Made by a program: the position numbers and the translations under genes. From Candidatus Binataceae bacterium (GTDB lineage: Bacteria > Desulfobacterota > Binatia > Binatales > Binataceae), in contig DATGHL010000008.1 of assembly GCA_035308025.1 (NCBI GenBank), positions 1 through 64,000 on the forward strand: DNA of 64,000 nucleotides, written 5' to 3'. Positions within the stretch are counted from its first letter, which is position 1, and the number at the start of each line of letters is the position of its first letter. The notes beneath the pieces were generated by a model. The model was given only the letters and a program-made list of their open reading frames with translations. It did not search any database and was not told where the DNA came from. Positions 52,066 to 60,994 of the stretch are shown here, in pieces.

Positions 52066-52728
52066 ATGAAACTCTTGCATGCGCTCTACGAACCCGCTGG
52101 GGAAGGTCCTTTCCCGACAATCCTGGCGATGCACGGCTGGGGCTCGAACGCACTGGACCTGCATGGGATCGCCCCGTTCATCAGCGACGGCCGGTTCCTG
52201 GCTATCTGTCCGCAGGGCCGCCACAACGTCGAGATCGGTGCGATCAATGGGTTCGGCTGGTATGAGACACGGCCGGGGGCCAAGCCGGATACGGAAAAGG
52301 TGGATGCGGCAGTGGACGAGCTACGCGATTTCATCAATGAGGCGTGCGGACGCTACCCGATCGAACGGAGCAAGATTGTCCTGGTGGGCTTCAGTCAGGG
52401 TGGGATGATTGCGTACAACCTCGCGATGCGCTGGCCGGACAAGTTCGCAGCGCTGGTCGGAATTTCGACCGCGTTTCCGGATTTTCTGTTCGAGCGCGCG
52501 ACCAAACGCGACGCTATCGCGAAATTGCCCATAATGGTGCAACACGGACGTGCCGATGAGATGCTCGAGATGTCGCGGGCGCGCAAGTCTGTCGAGTTGC
52601 TGCGCGAGCTCGGGGCCGCGGTGACCTTTCGCGAGTATGATTGTGGTCACGAAGTGTGCGCCGACGGCGTGCGCGACCTTTCCGCCTTTCTCACAGAGAA
52701 GGTGGCCGACCGCAATCGTCCCGATTAA
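52066..52728 (+). CDS. Alpha/beta-hydrolase of the carboxylesterase/phospholipase type
   Basis: 220 residues. Catalytic triad: Ser110 (GFSQGG), Asp164 (HGRADEM) and His195 (CGHEV); the oxyanion loop is AMHGWGSNA. It is a compact cytoplasmic esterase of the Abhydrolase_2 group, acting on short acyl esters or lysolipids. AAAGGAG lies 8 bp before the ATG. It is convergent with murU with only 11 bp between the stops. Single gene; natural substrate unknown. Confidence 0.85.
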   Translation: MKLLHALYEPAGEGPFPTILAMHGWGSNALDLHGIAPFISDGRFLAICPQGRHNVEIGAINGFGWYETRPGAKPDTEKVDAAVDELRDFINEACGRYPIERSKIVLVGFSQGGMIAYNLAMRWPDKFAALVGISTAFPDFLFERATKRDAIAKLPIMVQHGRADEMLEMSRARKSVELLRELGAAVTFREYDCGHEVCADGVRDLSAFLTEKVADRNRPD

Positions 52729-52739
52729 CTACTCGGGTA

Positions 52740-53531
52740 TCAACAGGTTTTGGGAACCCCGCGAAGAAATCGCAGCGGGGGTGGGGCTGCTGCGAATTCG
52801 ACGCGCAGCTCGTTATAGCCCGTGAGATCGTCGACCGTGCGAAAGAAGCCGGCGTGGACAAAACCCATCAACTTCCGTGCAACCAGTGGCGCCAGTAGAT
52901 CGCTGATCAAGCTGAAGGACGGCTTCGACGGCATCGCCGCGAGGATAGCCGGGGCGCAAATCATCACGCCGCAATACATATATGGCGTCAGCGCGAGCGC
53001 GATCTCCTCGCTCAGAGTGGCAGGATAGTCAGCGAACTCGCCGCGCGTCCGTCCCTTCAGCAGACGCATCCGGCGGATGCGTCTGGCAGCGTCGATCTCG
53101 ATGCGGCTGTAGGCTTCCGGATCGCCGGCGGCGCCCAGGGCCAGCGTCGCGAGTCCGCCGAGCGTGTCATGGAACTCGATCATGCGGACAAGATCAAGGT
53201 CCATGACGGTGTCGCAGTTGACGATGATGAACGGCTCGCCCGCGAAATAGTCAGTGAGGTCAAGCAGTGGTCCGCCGGTACCACGTAACGCAGGTTCGCG
53301 TGAGTAGGTAATCGCGAGTTGGAGCGTTCGTCCATCGCCGAGGGCACTTTCGATTTGTGCGGCCATATGATGGACATTGATCGCAACCTCACGGACGCCC
53401 GCCGCACGCAACATCAGCAGGGGATAGTGAATCAGGGGCCGGCCGCCGACTTCGAGCAGCGGCTTGGGCGTCGTCTCGGTGAGCGGACGCAAACGCTCGC
53501 CATAGCCGGCGGACAACACCAGGGCTTTCAT
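52740..53531 (-). CDS. murU: Nucleotidyltransferase, MurNAc-1-phosphate uridylyltransferase type
   Basis: 263 residues. SAGYGERLRPLTETTPKPLL is the sugar-nucleotidyltransferase signature (Gly-rich loop, Arg and Lys), and IVNCDTVMDLDL holds the metal Asp. It follows the amgK-like kinase by 18 bp, the same pair as in the Pseudomonas anabolic recycling pathway: AmgK phosphorylates MurNAc at C1 and MurU makes UDP-MurNAc, bypassing fosfomycin-sensitive MurA. It is about 40 residues longer than Pseudomonas MurU. Another NDP-sugar product is possible. Confidence 0.75.
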   Translation of the reverse strand: MKALVLSAGYGERLRPLTETTPKPLLEVGGRPLIHYPLLMLRAAGVREVAINVHHMAAQIESALGDGRTLQLAITYSREPALRGTGGPLLDLTDYFAGEPFIIVNCDTVMDLDLVRMIEFHDTLGGLATLALGAAGDPEAYSRIEIDAARRIRRMRLLKGRTRGEFADYPATLSEEIALALTPYMYCGVMICAPAILAAMPSKPSFSLISDLLAPLVARKLMGFVHAGFFRTVDDLTGYNELRVEFAAAPPPLRFLRGVPKTC

Positions 53532-53549
53532 CAGGTTCCCGCAACTCGG

Positions 53550-54656
53550 TTATTCACGTAAGCCCGCACGCAGTACCGGGAACTCCGGGCTCTGCGCGAG
53601 CATCCGGCGGGCCTGGGCGATGGCGTCGGGGATGTAGCGTGCGTAGCCGCGCTTGCCGTTGCGCTCCAGGTAGCTAAAGCGGCCAATGACCTTGAGCGCG
53701 TGCTGGATCACGCAGAGCCGGTAGCTCACCAGGAAGTCCGCCAGCGGCATCGCGGTCGCAGCGCGGCGAATCAGCGTCGCGTGATAGTAATCGAGCACGC
53801 GCTGCTCGGTTCGCGGCGCAATGATGCGCGCGGTGTCGCGGGTGGTCAGCAGCACAGCGAGGTCCTGAGCAGCCGGCGCCATCAGGGCGTCCTGAAAATC
53901 GATCACGCGCAACCGCGAGGCGCCCTCAGATGCGAACTGCACGAACAGGTTATGGCCATGGTAATCACGATGGGAGAAAACCCGCGGCAGCCGCCCCAGC
54001 CGCGCGGCAAGCTCGTCGAGCTCCGGCATGATCGCAGCGCGCGAAACGCCCGGGGCCGCGGCGGCGCCCAATTCGAGGAATTGCTCGAGCTCCCAGCGAA
54101 AGAGGCGTTCGTCATACGCGACGCGCGCTGCGATGAAGTCGGGCTCGAGCCGGCGCGTACCCTCAAGATGGAAGCGTAGAAGTTGATCGATCGCCAGCCG
54201 GTACAAATCGGCGGCGTCGCCACGCTGCGCCGCGTCAAACAGCGCAAGCTCGCCGACATCTTCGACCAGTAACATCCGCGCGTCGAGATCGGCGGCATAA
54301 AGACGCGGCACGGCAACGCCAATGGCTTCGAGGAACCGCTGAACGCTTAACCAGGGTGGCTCTGGGAGCGGCTCCGGCAACAGGCGCAACGCATGGACGT
54401 AGAGGGGTAGATCGTCGGGACCGAGGTCGATCGCGATCGCGGTCGCCGGGACATCGTTTGTCTTTGCATCGTGAAGCCCGGTCGTCTCGATGCCGACGCG
54501 CCAGAAACGACGGCTCGAGGCGTCGCCCTTGATTGCGACCAGCGCGCGCGAGCGCGCGCCGGGCCAGCACTTGGCTACGCGAGCCGCGATCCACGACTCG
54601 GGCGACACCGCAATTGCGTCGGTCACGATTGGGAGTTTAATCGGGCGCGCAGCCAC
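53550..54656 (-). CDS. amgK: Sugar kinase of the AmgK type (N-acetylmuramate/GlcNAc kinase)
   Basis: 368 residues of the APH fold: nucleotide loop GDASSRRFWRVGIE, catalytic FSHRDYHGHNLFVQF (Asp in HRD) and metal VIDFQDALMAPAAQDLAVLL. FQDAL and the hydrophobic C-terminus match AmgK proteins. It begins 3 bp after the ABC-F gene ends and precedes murU by 18 bp, so it forms one operon with both. It is predicted to phosphorylate recycled cell-wall amino sugars at the anomeric position. The AmgK assignment rests on motifs plus pairing with murU. Confidence 0.8.
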   Translation of the reverse strand: MAARPIKLPIVTDAIAVSPESWIAARVAKCWPGARSRALVAIKGDASSRRFWRVGIETTGLHDAKTNDVPATAIAIDLGPDDLPLYVHALRLLPEPLPEPPWLSVQRFLEAIGVAVPRLYAADLDARMLLVEDVGELALFDAAQRGDAADLYRLAIDQLLRFHLEGTRRLEPDFIAARVAYDERLFRWELEQFLELGAAAAPGVSRAAIMPELDELAARLGRLPRVFSHRDYHGHNLFVQFASEGASRLRVIDFQDALMAPAAQDLAVLLTTRDTARIIAPRTEQRVLDYYHATLIRRAATAMPLADFLVSYRLCVIQHALKVIGRFSYLERNGKRGYARYIPDAIAQARRMLAQSPEFPVLRAGLRE

Positions 54657-54659
54657 GCG

Positions 54660-56636
54660 CTACGCGGAGCGGAATTGGACTTCGCAACTGACCAGTTGGG
54701 CGTAAAGGCCGTCGATTTCGCGGCCGAGTCGTTCGTAACGTGCGATGAGATCGTTGGCGTCCTTGCGCGTGAGATAGAAGTTCGGATCATTCATCTCGAG
54801 CGCGAGCGCGGCGCGGTCGGTCTCTTTCTTTTCGATTTCGCTCTCGAGCTGGCCGCGCTGTTTGGCGATGCGGGCCTGCGCGCGCTGGGCTTCGCGATCG
54901 AGCTGGCGCGGCGGATGAGCGCCGTTGCGAGATTCGCCTTTGGCAACTGGAATAGCGACCGGCGGCGGAGCAGCTTCGGCGGCCGGTAGCGCAGGCTTCG
55001 GTGCAGGCGGCTTGCGGGCTTGGGCCAGCTCCTCGGCGGATTTCTTCGCCAGGTATTCGTCGTAATTGCCGAGATAGCTCGTGGTGTGGCCGTGACCGAC
55101 TTCAATGACCTCGGTCACGAGCTGGTTGAGGATATGGCGGTCGTGGCTGACGATCACGACGGTTCCGGGGAAGCGGCGCAGCGCCTCGAGCAGGGCCTCC
55201 TTTGCGATGATGTCGAGATTGTTAGTCGGCTCGTCGAGCAACAGACAATTATTGCGATGGGCGAGCACCTTGGAGAGCGCAAGGCGTGCGCGCTCACCGC
55301 CGGAAAGAACGCCGACCCGCTTGTTGACGTCGTCGCCCGAGAAGAGCAATGCGCCCAGCAGGTTGCGGATCTCGGTGGTCGTCATCCCTTGCGCTGAGTG
55401 GCTCAACTCCTCGAACACGGTGCGATCATAGTCGAGCGCATCGGCAAGATTCTGGGCGAAGTAGCCAATCTGCGCGCGGTCGCCAACCTGGCGCCGGCCG
55501 GCCGTGAGGTCGTCCACTCCCGCCATCAGGCGGATCATGGTCGATTTGCCGGCGCCGTTGGGGCCGACCAATGCGATGCGCGCGCCGCGTTCAACCGTCA
55601 GGCTGACGCCGTCGTAGACCGTAAGAGCGCCGTAGCGCTTGACCACGTCGGTGAGCTCAAACACCCGACGCGCGCTGCGTTCACTCGAAGGAAAATTGAT
55701 GGTCGGCGGCTTTTCGAGGCCTGCAGGTGATTCGAGACGCTCGACTTTTTCGAGTTGCTTGATACGGCTCTGGACCAGCTTGGCTTTGCTCGCCTGATAG
55801 CGGAAGCGGCTGATGAAAGCCTCCATGTGCTCGATCTCGTCGCGCTGCTTCTCATATGCGGCGATTTCCGCTGCGAAGCGGACCTCGCGCTCCTGCAGGT
55901 AGTAGGAATAGTTGCCCGCGTATTCGGTGAGCGCGCCACGCGAGACTTCGACCGTGCGGCGCGTGACGCGATCGAGAAAATAGTGATCGTGCGAAACCAG
56001 GATGATGCCGCCCTCGTAGGCGTCAAGATAGTCTTCGAGCCAGTTGCGCGCCTCGATATCCAGATGATTCGTCGGCTCATCGAGCATCATGAAGTCGGGG
56101 CGTTGCAGCAGCAATTTCGCCAGTGCGATACGCATCCGGATGCCGCCGGAAAATTCGCTGACATCGCGTTCAAGGTCGGCGGCCGTGAAGCCCAGCCCGA
56201 AGAGGACTGCGGTGGCGCGACTATCGGCCGTGTAAAAGTCGTGGCGCTCGAGTTCGTGCAGGACGTCGCCGAGCTCATCTAGCGCCGCGTCATGGATGGG
56301 CCCGGAGTGCTCGCGCGCGAGAATCAGTTCAAGCTCGACGCGGCGCGCGTCGATTGCGCGCATCTCGGCCAGCGCCGAAAGGGTCTCGTCGAGCACGGAA
56401 CGCCCGGCCATCTCCGGCGCATCCTGCTGCAAGTAGCCGATTTGCGCGCGCTGCGGCCGGCTGATGCGCCCGCCGTCCGGCTCGATCACGCCGGCGATGA
56501 TCTTGAGCAGGGTCGATTTGCCCGCGCCATTGAGGCCGACCAGGCTGACGCGGCCGTCATCGGGCATCGCCCAGCTCACCGCGTCAAAAATGATGCGGCC
56601 GCCGAAAAACTTGGAGATTTTGTCAACTGTCAGCAC
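54660..56636 (-). CDS. ABC-F family ATPase (Uup/EttA-like)
   Basis: 658 residues from GTG 56636 (VLTVDKISKFFGGR); the open frame runs 71 codons further up, but that part is not homologous. Two ABC domains: Walker A GLNGAGKST and GPNGAGKST, signatures EFSGGIRMRIALAKLLL and VLSGGERARLALSKVL, Walker B MLDEPTNHLD and LLDEPTNNLD. The P-site linker lies between them (YYLQEREVRFAAEIAAYEKQ). The C-terminal coiled coil (about 575-650) resembles Uup. ABC-F proteins act on ribosomes or in DNA repair and have no membrane part. First gene of the amgK-murU operon. Confidence 0.92.
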   Translation of the reverse strand: MLTVDKISKFFGGRIIFDAVSWAMPDDGRVSLVGLNGAGKSTLLKIIAGVIEPDGGRISRPQRAQIGYLQQDAPEMAGRSVLDETLSALAEMRAIDARRVELELILAREHSGPIHDAALDELGDVLHELERHDFYTADSRATAVLFGLGFTAADLERDVSEFSGGIRMRIALAKLLLQRPDFMMLDEPTNHLDIEARNWLEDYLDAYEGGIILVSHDHYFLDRVTRRTVEVSRGALTEYAGNYSYYLQEREVRFAAEIAAYEKQRDEIEHMEAFISRFRYQASKAKLVQSRIKQLEKVERLESPAGLEKPPTINFPSSERSARRVFELTDVVKRYGALTVYDGVSLTVERGARIALVGPNGAGKSTMIRLMAGVDDLTAGRRQVGDRAQIGYFAQNLADALDYDRTVFEELSHSAQGMTTTEIRNLLGALLFSGDDVNKRVGVLSGGERARLALSKVLAHRNNCLLLDEPTNNLDIIAKEALLEALRRFPGTVVIVSHDRHILNQLVTEVIEVGHGHTTSYLGNYDEYLAKKSAEELAQARKPPAPKPALPAAEAAPPPVAIPVAKGESRNGAHPPRQLDREAQRAQARIAKQRGQLESEIEKKETDRAALALEMNDPNFYLTRKDANDLIARYERLGREIDGLYAQLVSCEVQFRSA

Positions 56637-56784
56637 GGGAGTCCTGAAACAATCTTTAAGTTTTGCAGATGCGCGCCGCGTAGAAAAGGCCGGATCGATT
56701 ATCCCGCGCTGCCGTCGCATCCTGACATCGCGATGCGTAAAATCGGGGTCAGCGCCGCTTGAAAGTCGAGAGGAAGGAAGCGCG

Positions 56785-57129
56785 ATGCCAACGATACGGA
56801 ATGGCGATCGGATGCTGATCATCGACCGCCGCCTCTTCAAGGACGACAATACGCGGCTATTCGTCGGGGTCGTCGAAGATTACGACACGGCGACGCTGCG
56901 CGTGCGCGGCTTTCCGTTCCACTTGAATCCTTACGAGGTCTCCGGCGCGGAGCGGCACGGCGAGGAGCGCGTGCGGATCGTCTCGATGACCGCGGGTGAG
57001 CCGATCTACATACTGCCGCGCGGACTCGACGTCGCGAAGCTCGAGCTGCGCCGCTCGCCGAAAAGCCTGATCCTCAGCGACGGCGCGACGTTGTCACTGG
57101 ACCTCAGTGAATGGCTGGTGCGCGTCTGA
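56785..57129 (+). CDS. Small conserved-looking protein of unknown function
   Basis: 114 residues from ATG 56785, chosen for AGGAAGG just upstream; the open frame extends into the antisense of the ABC-F gene. No family is recognised. The sequence is beta-rich: MLIIDRRLFKDDNTRLFVGV, then YDTATLRVRGFPFHLNPYEV, EERVRIVSMTAGEPIYILPR and DGATLSLDLSEWLVR. FVGVVEDYDTATLRVRG resembles small barrel proteins, but this is weak. It is soluble with no signal peptide and sits 82 bp before purE, possibly in one transcript. Confidence 0.6.
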   Translation: MPTIRNGDRMLIIDRRLFKDDNTRLFVGVVEDYDTATLRVRGFPFHLNPYEVSGAERHGEERVRIVSMTAGEPIYILPRGLDVAKLELRRSPKSLILSDGATLSLDLSEWLVRV

Positions 57130-57191
57130 CTTGATCTATTGACGTACATTCATAATTATCCCCGCATCATAACCTGAAAGCCCGAATTCCA

Positions 57192-57215
57192 ATGAGCAAA
57201 ATGAGCGCAAAATGA
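57192..57215 (+). promoter_or_regulatory. Seven-codon leader ORF before purE
   Basis: ATGAGC occurs at 57192, 57201 and 57212. From 57192 a short frame reads MSKMSAK and stops with TGA that overlaps the purE ATG (ATGA). The third ATGAGCAAAA begins purE itself, so the leader seems to be a duplication of the purE start. Translation of the leader could feed ribosomes to purE. Confidence 0.45.
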
Positions 57216-57703
57216 GCAAAAGTCCGCGCGTCGGAATCCTGATGGGGAGCGCCACTGATTACGAAATCATGCGCGCCGCCGGCGACCTGCTTACCGAGCT
57301 GGGAGTCGAGCAGGAGACCCGCGTCATTTCGGCGCATCGCACGCCCGATCTGACCGTCGAATATGCGCGGCGCGCCGAGGAGCGCGGCTTGCGCGCGATT
57401 ATCGCGGGCGCCGGTGGCGCCGCCGCGCTGCCTGGGATGCTCGCGGCAATCACCGCACTGCCGGTGATTGGCGTACCGATTCCCTCGACTTCGCTCGCGG
57501 GTCTCGACTCGGTCCTGTCGATTCTGCAAATGCCCAAGGGGACGCCGGTCGCGACCATGGCGATTGGCCGCCCGGGCGCGATCAACGCCGCGCTGTTTGC
57601 CGCGTCGATTATCGCGCTTGGCGACGGCGACTTGCGCCAGCGACTCAAGCAATGGCGGCAAGCGCGTGCCGAGGAGGTGCTGGCGACCAAGCTGCCCGAG
57701 TGA
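57212..57703 (+). CDS. purE: N5-carboxyaminoimidazole ribonucleotide mutase, class I PurE
   Basis: 163 residues. VGILMGSATDYEIMRAAGDL and VISAHRTPDLTVEYAR are the PurE signatures, with the active-site His in SAHRTP; GAGGAAALPGMLAAITALPV completes the CAIR site. It moves the carboxyl group from N5 to C4 in purine synthesis and normally works with PurK, which is not within the window. Length is normal. A start duplication precedes it. It is convergent with a hydrolase gene. Confidence 0.95.
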   Translation: MSKSPRVGILMGSATDYEIMRAAGDLLTELGVEQETRVISAHRTPDLTVEYARRAEERGLRAIIAGAGGAAALPGMLAAITALPVIGVPIPSTSLAGLDSVLSILQMPKGTPVATMAIGRPGAINAALFAASIIALGDGDLRQRLKQWRQARAEEVLATKLPE

Positions 57704-57776
57704 TTTTCGTCAGCCGGGCCTGAAACCGACTTGTCTAGCGTTTGACCTGGTTCGCGGGACTTCCTTCGCGAAGGAC

Positions 57777-58679
57777 TCAGGACAGGCTGCTGGCGCGGCT
57801 CGGCGTCGATTCGTCCAGTATCTCGACAAACTCGATAATTGCCGCGGCAGTAGCCGCCGGGTTGTCGAGCGGGACGTGATGATGGGCGTCGGGAATCTGT
57901 TTGAAGCGGGAGCCTGGAATCCGCCGATGCATGGTGCGTGCAACCCGCGCAGTCAAGAGGGTGCTATGCTCGCCGCGCAGAATCAAAGTCGGTACGCGGA
58001 TATTTTTCAGCGGAAAGCGCAGATGACGTTTCCATCCGGGGAGCATTTTGCGAGTTTTCGGATCGAAACGAAACGCCCAGTTGCCGTTCGGCAATCGCTC
58101 AGCGCCTTTGAGCGCGAGGTCGGCCAGTCGCTCGCGCGAGAGATTATCGCCGGGCGGCGACAGGCGAAATCTGCGGACCAGCTCTTCCGGGGTGCGAAAC
58201 TCCGGACGCCCAAGATGCTGTTTACGCCACTTCCATCGCCACTTGAGGCGCGTGAGCAGTGGCGGACCGCCGTGCGGAGAATCGACCAGGATCAGAGCGA
58301 TGACCAATTCCGGGCAATCGGCAGTGACGCGCTGGGCGACCTCGCCACCCATCGAATGGCCGACGAGCACGACCGGCCGGCCGAGGTGATCGCGGAGGAA
58401 CGCCTTGACGTCACTGATGTGATTGCCGGCGCCGTAAACCTCTGTCCATGTGCTGAGGCCATGACCGCGCAGGTCGAGAGCAAGCACCCGCCCGTAACGA
58501 TTGAGCTGCGGCGCCACGTGATCCCACCAGTGCGCATGGGCCGAGCCACCGTGGCACAGGACGAAGATGCGGTCCGCGGCGTCGCCACCCCAATCGAAGT
58601 AATGCAGACGCAGGCCGTTGAGTTGGGCGTAGCGGCTGATCGGCGCCGCTGCGGCGGTAGCCGCGGGTTCTTGAGGCAT
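57777..58679 (-). CDS. Alpha/beta-hydrolase
   Basis: 300 residues from ATG 58679; the frame is open to 58814 and neither start has a good ribosome-binding site. RLHYFDWGGDAADRIFVLCH opens the fold, VLVGHSMGGEVAQRVTADCP is the nucleophile elbow with Ser, LILRGEHSTLL carries the acid region, and DAHHHVPLDNP holds the catalytic His. Family members include haloalkane dehalogenases, epoxide hydrolases and esterases; the residues here fit an esterase or lactonase. No partner genes; substrate unknown. Confidence 0.8.
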   Translation of the reverse strand: MPQEPAATAAAAPISRYAQLNGLRLHYFDWGGDAADRIFVLCHGGSAHAHWWDHVAPQLNRYGRVLALDLRGHGLSTWTEVYGAGNHISDVKAFLRDHLGRPVVLVGHSMGGEVAQRVTADCPELVIALILVDSPHGGPPLLTRLKWRWKWRKQHLGRPEFRTPEELVRRFRLSPPGDNLSRERLADLALKGAERLPNGNWAFRFDPKTRKMLPGWKRHLRFPLKNIRVPTLILRGEHSTLLTARVARTMHRRIPGSRFKQIPDAHHHVPLDNPAATAAAIIEFVEILDESTPSRASSLS

Positions 58680-58838
58680 GAGGAGATAGCCTAATCGAGC
58701 GGCGACTCCGCGCAAACCAGAAAGTGACGGACCCCCTGGCGCACTGAGTTTCACACAGCAAAGCGATCGTGCTAACAAATTGCGCACGCCTCGCACGAAG
58801 ACCGGCGAGAGCATTTGTCGACTCAGGGAGTTAGATCA

Positions 58839-59621
58839 ATGAGTCTGAGACTTGACAGTAAGAACGCGCTGATCACCGGCGGCGCCAGCGGGATCGGCCG
58901 CGCCAGCGCAATCCGCTTTGCCCAGGAGGGCGCTAACGTCTGTATCGCGGACCGGCAGACGTCGGCGGCGGAGGAGACCGCAGCAGAGGTCCGCAAGCTC
59001 GGGCGCAAGGCCTACGCGGTCCAAGTCGACGTCAGCAATCCGGGGCAGACTCAGGCGATGGTTGATCTGGCCGCGAAGGAACTCGGCGGAATCGATATCG
59101 TGCTGGCAGCCGCCGGGGTTTCCGCGGCAAATTACGGCGAGGGTAAGGTGAAGCCGAAGTTCCTGAATGAGCTGCCGTTCGAGGAGTGGCGCAAGGTGCT
59201 GGCGATCAATCTAGACGGCGTCTTTCTCACCTGCCAGGCGGTTGCGCGTAAAATGATCGAGCAGGGACGCGGCGGTCGCATCATTGCGATCTCGTCGGGC
59301 GCGGCCAAAGTTCCATTGAAGGGTTCCGGAGATTACTGCGTAAGCAAGGCCGGGGTCTGGATGCTGATGAAGTGCATGGCGCTGGAGTTGGGGCGCTACA
59401 AAATCACCGCGAATGCGATCGGACCCGGAGTGATCGATACGCCGATGACCAAGGATTTGCAGGCGGCCGGCAAAGCCGACCGCGTGGTGCGTCAAGTGCC
59501 ATTGGGCCGGATTGGTCGGCCCGAGGATGTGGCGAATACCGCGCTGTTTCTGGCAAGCGAGGAAGGCAGTTACTTCAGCGGCTCGATCCTTCATCCCGAT
59601 GGCGGGATCATCATGCAGTAA
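58839..59621 (+). CDS. Short-chain dehydrogenase/reductase
   Basis: 260 residues from ATG 58839, with CAGGGAG upstream. NALITGGASGIGRASAIRFA binds the cofactor, with Asp in CIADRQTS favouring NAD. The catalytic set is Ser in IAISSGAAK, Tyr in GDYCVSKAG and the following Lys. The C-terminus AKPDGGII-type loop (HPDGGIIMQ) is complete. Classical SDR, substrate unknown. A small PKD-domain gene begins 3 bp after the stop and may be in the same operon. Confidence 0.85.
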   Translation: MSLRLDSKNALITGGASGIGRASAIRFAQEGANVCIADRQTSAAEETAAEVRKLGRKAYAVQVDVSNPGQTQAMVDLAAKELGGIDIVLAAAGVSAANYGEGKVKPKFLNELPFEEWRKVLAINLDGVFLTCQAVARKMIEQGRGGRIIAISSGAAKVPLKGSGDYCVSKAGVWMLMKCMALELGRYKITANAIGPGVIDTPMTKDLQAAGKADRVVRQVPLGRIGRPEDVANTALFLASEEGSYFSGSILHPDGGIIMQ

Positions 59622-59624
59622 GCG

Positions 59625-60116
59625 ATGCCTCGTACGCTGATTAATGCGATAAAATTGCAGCGGTTGCGGATCATCGTCGGCGTCGGCGCGATTATGCTGC
59701 TCGGTCTGGGACGGATGCCCTGCGCCTCAGCACAGGAGTCTGACTCTAATGGCGGCGGAAACGGCCCCGCAGCTATGAGCTCGTCTGCGTCCGATCAGCC
59801 CGACGATAACCCCGCGCCGATGGCCAAAGTTCCTATTCTTCAGCCGATCACGGGTTCCATGATGGTCTCGCCGCCCTACGGCAACGCACCCCTAAAGGTG
59901 GGATTTTTTGTGCTGGCCAATGACCCGGAGGACGTCGGGTTCCTGACCTACCAGTGGAACTTCGGCGACGGCACCGTCTCGTCACTGCCACCCGAACTTT
60001 ACATTTTTCATACCTATGCAAATCCGGGAAATTACGTCTGCTCGCTGGTGATCAAAACCGCTGATGGACGGTCACAGACCTTCTTCCAGGGCGTCATCGT
60101 GAAGGCCGTCAGTTGA
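59625..60116 (+). CDS. Secreted protein with one PKD-type domain
   Basis: 163 residues. A signal peptide (about 1-36, IMLLGLGRMPCASAQ) precedes a Ser/Asn/Gly-rich spacer (about 38-65) and one Ig-like PKD domain with YQWNFGDGTVSSLPPELYIF and HTYANPGNYVCSLVIKTADG, the WNFGDG and HTYxxPGxY signatures. PKD domains mediate protein or glycan contacts outside the cell. It has no catalytic part. It is 3 bp after an SDR gene and convergent with another SDR. Confidence 0.8.
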   Translation: MPRTLINAIKLQRLRIIVGVGAIMLLGLGRMPCASAQESDSNGGGNGPAAMSSSASDQPDDNPAPMAKVPILQPITGSMMVSPPYGNAPLKVGFFVLANDPEDVGFLTYQWNFGDGTVSSLPPELYIFHTYANPGNYVCSLVIKTADGRSQTFFQGVIVKAVS

Positions 60117-60125
60117 GGCCGCCGC

Positions 60126-60848
60126 TCAGAATTTTTCCTTGAACGGTCGGACTTCGAGCTCCATCGTCCAGGCGCTGCGATCCTGATGGGCGAGATGCCA
60201 GTAGGTCTCCGCAATCGCGTCGGGCTTGAGCATGTCCTCATCCTTCATCTGCGGATAGCGCTCGCGCACGCGCGGAATCGCGATCGCGCCATCGACATTG
60301 ATCCAGACGACGTGGATGCCGCGCGGTCCGAGGTCGCGCGCCAAGGACTGCGCCAGCCCGCGCATCGCGAACTTGGCTGGACCGAAAGAGACCGATTTCG
60401 CACCAGCTTTGACGCCCGCGGTCGCGCCCGTAAAGAGCATCGCACCGGCGCCCCGCTTGATCATCGCGGGCGCCACTTCTTTCGCGCAGAGAAAAGCGCC
60501 GAAGGCGTTGACCCGCCAATCAGCCTCGTATTGCGCGGGCGTTATTTCGGCGATAGTGCCCCACGTGCCGCTGCCGGCGTTGTAAAGCAGCAGGTCAGGG
60601 TCGCCCAGGCGCTCGCGAATAGTGGCGAAGGCTGCGGCCACCGCCGAGGCGTCTCCGACATCCGCCGGAGCCTCCAGCGCGTCACCGCCGGCCGCACGAA
60701 GCTCGTCGCCAAGGCTGCGCAGATAATCGCCGTTGCGCGCGATCAGCGCGATCGCGTAGTCACTCGCGAAACGTCGCGCGAGTGATGCGCCGGTACCGGC
60801 GCCGACTCCCACCACTACCGCCACTTTGGATTTTTTGCTTTGCGCCAT
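60126..60848 (-). CDS. SDR-like protein with Phe in place of the catalytic Tyr
   Basis: 240 residues from ATG 60848 (MAQSKKSKVAVVVGVGAGTG); a GTG at 60860 lies too close to its GAGG. GVGAGTGASLARRFA is the cofactor loop, NAGSGTWG the NAG motif. Where classical SDRs have Y-x3-K this protein reads VSFGPAKFAMRGLAQSLARD, with Phe before the Lys. A subgroup of SDRs with this change is known; activity of this one is uncertain. Convergent with the PKD gene; single gene. Confidence 0.78.
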   Translation of the reverse strand: MAQSKKSKVAVVVGVGAGTGASLARRFASDYAIALIARNGDYLRSLGDELRAAGGDALEAPADVGDASAVAAAFATIRERLGDPDLLLYNAGSGTWGTIAEITPAQYEADWRVNAFGAFLCAKEVAPAMIKRGAGAMLFTGATAGVKAGAKSVSFGPAKFAMRGLAQSLARDLGPRGIHVVWINVDGAIAIPRVRERYPQMKDEDMLKPDAIAETYWHLAHQDRSAWTMELEVRPFKEKF

Positions 60849-60994
60849 CGGTTCGTTCACCTCACTAATGCTGCTGATCCATACACTCTAGCGTATCGAT
60901 CCGGCCAGCGGCATGAGCGCTGCGCCGCCAGCGGCTTGACTGCCACGACGGCATAGGATTTTGTTTCAACCGCGTTAGTTTGAAGCGCCCTCAC

